Source: Thiopseudomonas acetoxidans
Lineage (GTDB): Bacteria > Pseudomonadota > Gammaproteobacteria > Pseudomonadales > Pseudomonadaceae
Assembly (NCBI RefSeq): GCF_030362935.1
Contig: NZ_JAUCDY010000005.1
Coordinates: 62,001 to 126,000 of the forward strand
Direction of reading: 5' to 3'
DNA length: 64,000 bases
Part shown: one piece after another, positions 62,895-64,000 of the stretch
Position numbering within the stretch: the stretch's first letter is position 1
Layout of the letters: every line of letters starts with the position of its first letter
The notes under the pieces: generated by a model
The model's input: only the letters and a program-made list of their open reading frames with translations
Database searches by the model: none
What the model was told of the DNA's origin: nothing
Position numbers and translations under genes: made by a program

Positions 62895-62941
62895 ATAACG
62901 ACCGCCTCTGTTTAACTTCAATTACCGCATAAGGTTTTACT

Positions 62942-63838
62942 ATGTCATGGCTGCAGGTTCGTCTTGCTATTACTCCAGAGCAAGCTACATATTGGGAAGA
63001 TACATTATTAGCCTTGGGCGCTATTTCAGTGACCTATATGGACGGCGAGGATCAGCCTATTTATGAACCTGATCTGGGTACCACGCCCTTGTGGAGCAAA
63101 ACCCATTTACTGGCCTTGTTTGATCAGCAAGACCATAATCAAGCCTCACTAGAGCAGCAGCTGGCAGAGCGTTGCGCAAAAGACGCGCTGCAGTATCAAA
63201 TTGAGCAGTTACCCGAGCAAGACTGGGAACGCAGCTGGATGGATAACTTTCAGCCGATGTGCTTTGGTCAGCGTTTGTGGGTAGTGCCTAGCTGGCACGC
63301 AGCACCCGAGCCTGAAGCGGTCAACTTGTTACTCGACCCAGGCTTGGCCTTCGGCACGGGTACCCATCAAACCACAGCTCTGTGCCTTGCATGGTTAGAC
63401 AAAAACCTGCGCGAAGGCGTAAAGGTGCTCGATTTTGGCTGTGGCTCAGGAATCCTTGCCATTGCCAGTTTATTGCTGGGCGCACAACACGCTACTTGCA
63501 CCGATATCGATCCGCAAGCTTTAGAAGCCACGGCGGATAATGCACAGCGCAATAACATTGACGCATCACGCTTTAGCCTCTATTTAGCGCAAAACATGCC
63601 AGAAAAAACTAGATTTGATGTGGTGTTGGCAAATATTTTAGCCGGCCCTCTGGTACAGTTAGCAGCGCAACTGACCCAGCATACACGCCCCGGTGGGCAA
63701 CTTGTTTTATCAGGCATTTTACTGGAACAGGCCGAGGAAGTTCGCGCTGCTTATACTAATGATTTTGACTTAGAACCCACGCAAATTAAAGACGAGTGGG
63801 TATGCATTGCCGGCACGCGCAAAATGCATCGTGCATGA
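62942..63838 (+). CDS. prmA: Ribosomal protein L11 methyltransferase PrmA
   Basis: 298 aa. N-terminal L11-binding domain, then a SAM methyltransferase with LLDPGLAFGTGTHQTTALCLAWL, VLDFGCGSGILAIASLLLGA and catalytic-loop VVLANILAGPLVQLA (NILA motif). It trimethylates L11. Followed by the DUF3426 gene 30 bp later, as in P. aeruginosa (PA4850-PA4851). Confidence 0.96.
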   Translation: MSWLQVRLAITPEQATYWEDTLLALGAISVTYMDGEDQPIYEPDLGTTPLWSKTHLLALFDQQDHNQASLEQQLAERCAKDALQYQIEQLPEQDWERSWMDNFQPMCFGQRLWVVPSWHAAPEPEAVNLLLDPGLAFGTGTHQTTALCLAWLDKNLREGVKVLDFGCGSGILAIASLLLGAQHATCTDIDPQALEATADNAQRNNIDASRFSLYLAQNMPEKTRFDVVLANILAGPLVQLAAQLTQHTRPGGQLVLSGILLEQAEEVRAAYTNDFDLEPTQIKDEWVCIAGTRKMHRA

Positions 63839-63868
63839 CTTTAATCAGGCCCGACCCAATTTTCGTTT

Positions 63869-64000
63869 ATGACTAACACATTCACCACCCAATGCTCGCA
63901 TTGCGATACTAAATTCCGCTTACTGCCCGCTCAATTAGAAGCGGCGCACGGCATGGTACGCTGTGGTTCCTGCCGTCAAGTATTTAATGCGATAGAGCGA
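63869..64000 (+). CDS. DUF3426 zinc-ribbon protein, N-terminal 44 codons
   Basis: Starts MTNTFTTQCSHCDTKFRLLP and continues GMVRCGSCRQVFNAIE. The two Cys pairs make the MJ0042-type zinc ribbon that begins DUF3426 membrane proteins. Cut by the window's right edge. By synteny dusB and fis should follow. Confidence 0.88.
   Translation, partial: MTNTFTTQCSHCDTKFRLLPAQLEAAHGMVRCGSCRQVFNAIER

Noticed and set aside
1..64000. CRISPR array
   Set aside because: No run of regularly spaced repeats of 25-40 bp. The only larger repeat is the pair at 27036-27343.

Overview
The window looks like chromosomal DNA of a gammaproteobacterium of the family Pseudomonadaceae, probably a moderate- to low-GC member of the Thiopseudomonas / Pseudomonas caeni kind. 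Evidence is gene content and order: the inner-core LPS kinase cluster waaF-waaC-waaG-waaP-wapP-wapQ, the lppL-lysA-dapF-DUF484-xerC block facing cyaY/cyaA, algZ-algR-hemC-hemD-hemX-hemY, aceE-aceF with a two-lipoyl E2, and ssb/MFS/uvrA/katA are all arranged as I remember them from P. aeruginosa, although the blocks are reshuffled. The genus assignment is inference.

Layout. (1) 1-8358, minus: LPS inner-core operon, with heptosyltransferases, a glucosyltransferase, four kinase-fold proteins and the start of a carbamoyltransferase that runs off the left edge. (2) 8534-12108, minus: xerC, DUF484, a badly degenerate DapF relative, lysA, lppL; cyaY on plus; then cyaA, two small conserved proteins, argH and trxC on minus. 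(3) 18372-22462: a lone FimT/GspH pseudopilin, a CbiM-like permease, trpS, an alpha/beta hydrolase, zapG. (4) 22521-31351: pyruvate dehydrogenase aceE-aceF (minus), a pair of 145-bp repeats, then glnE and ilvE (plus). (5) 31441-33887, minus: UDG-family protein, ACC deaminase/D-cysteine desulfhydrase-like enzyme, NAD(P)-dependent sugar-nucleotide-type reductase.

(6) About 33.9-47.98 kb is an integrated defence island, entirely on minus: HTH gene, hsdM, hsdS, a RecQ-like helicase fused to a phosphoribosyltransferase, a DprA-like protein and hsdR, preceded by a PIN-toxin / XRE-ImmA metallopeptidase pair and by the remains of a tyrosine-recombinase module. The helicase-PRTase plus DprA pair matches the architecture of PsyrTA / RqlHI toxin-antitoxin pairs and here sits inside a type I restriction operon. 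The recombinase is truncated and its box-II arginine position is histidine, so the island looks immobilised. Unusual 10-bp-phased repeats lie at the hsdR end.

(7) 47987-64000: ssb and an MFS exporter (minus), uvrA (plus, with a LexA-like box), katA (minus, with an OxyR-like site), algZ-algR, the haem genes hemC-hemD-hemX-hemY, dsbB, a DUF2007 protein, an acyltransferase, prmA and the start of a DUF3426 zinc-ribbon protein.

Most genes are housekeeping with intact motifs. The least ordinary items are the embedded helicase/DprA pair, the degenerate DapF-like gene in the dapF position, the phased repeat site, the leaderless promoter of the XRE-ImmA/PIN operon, and the duplicated 145-bp element between aceE and glnE.
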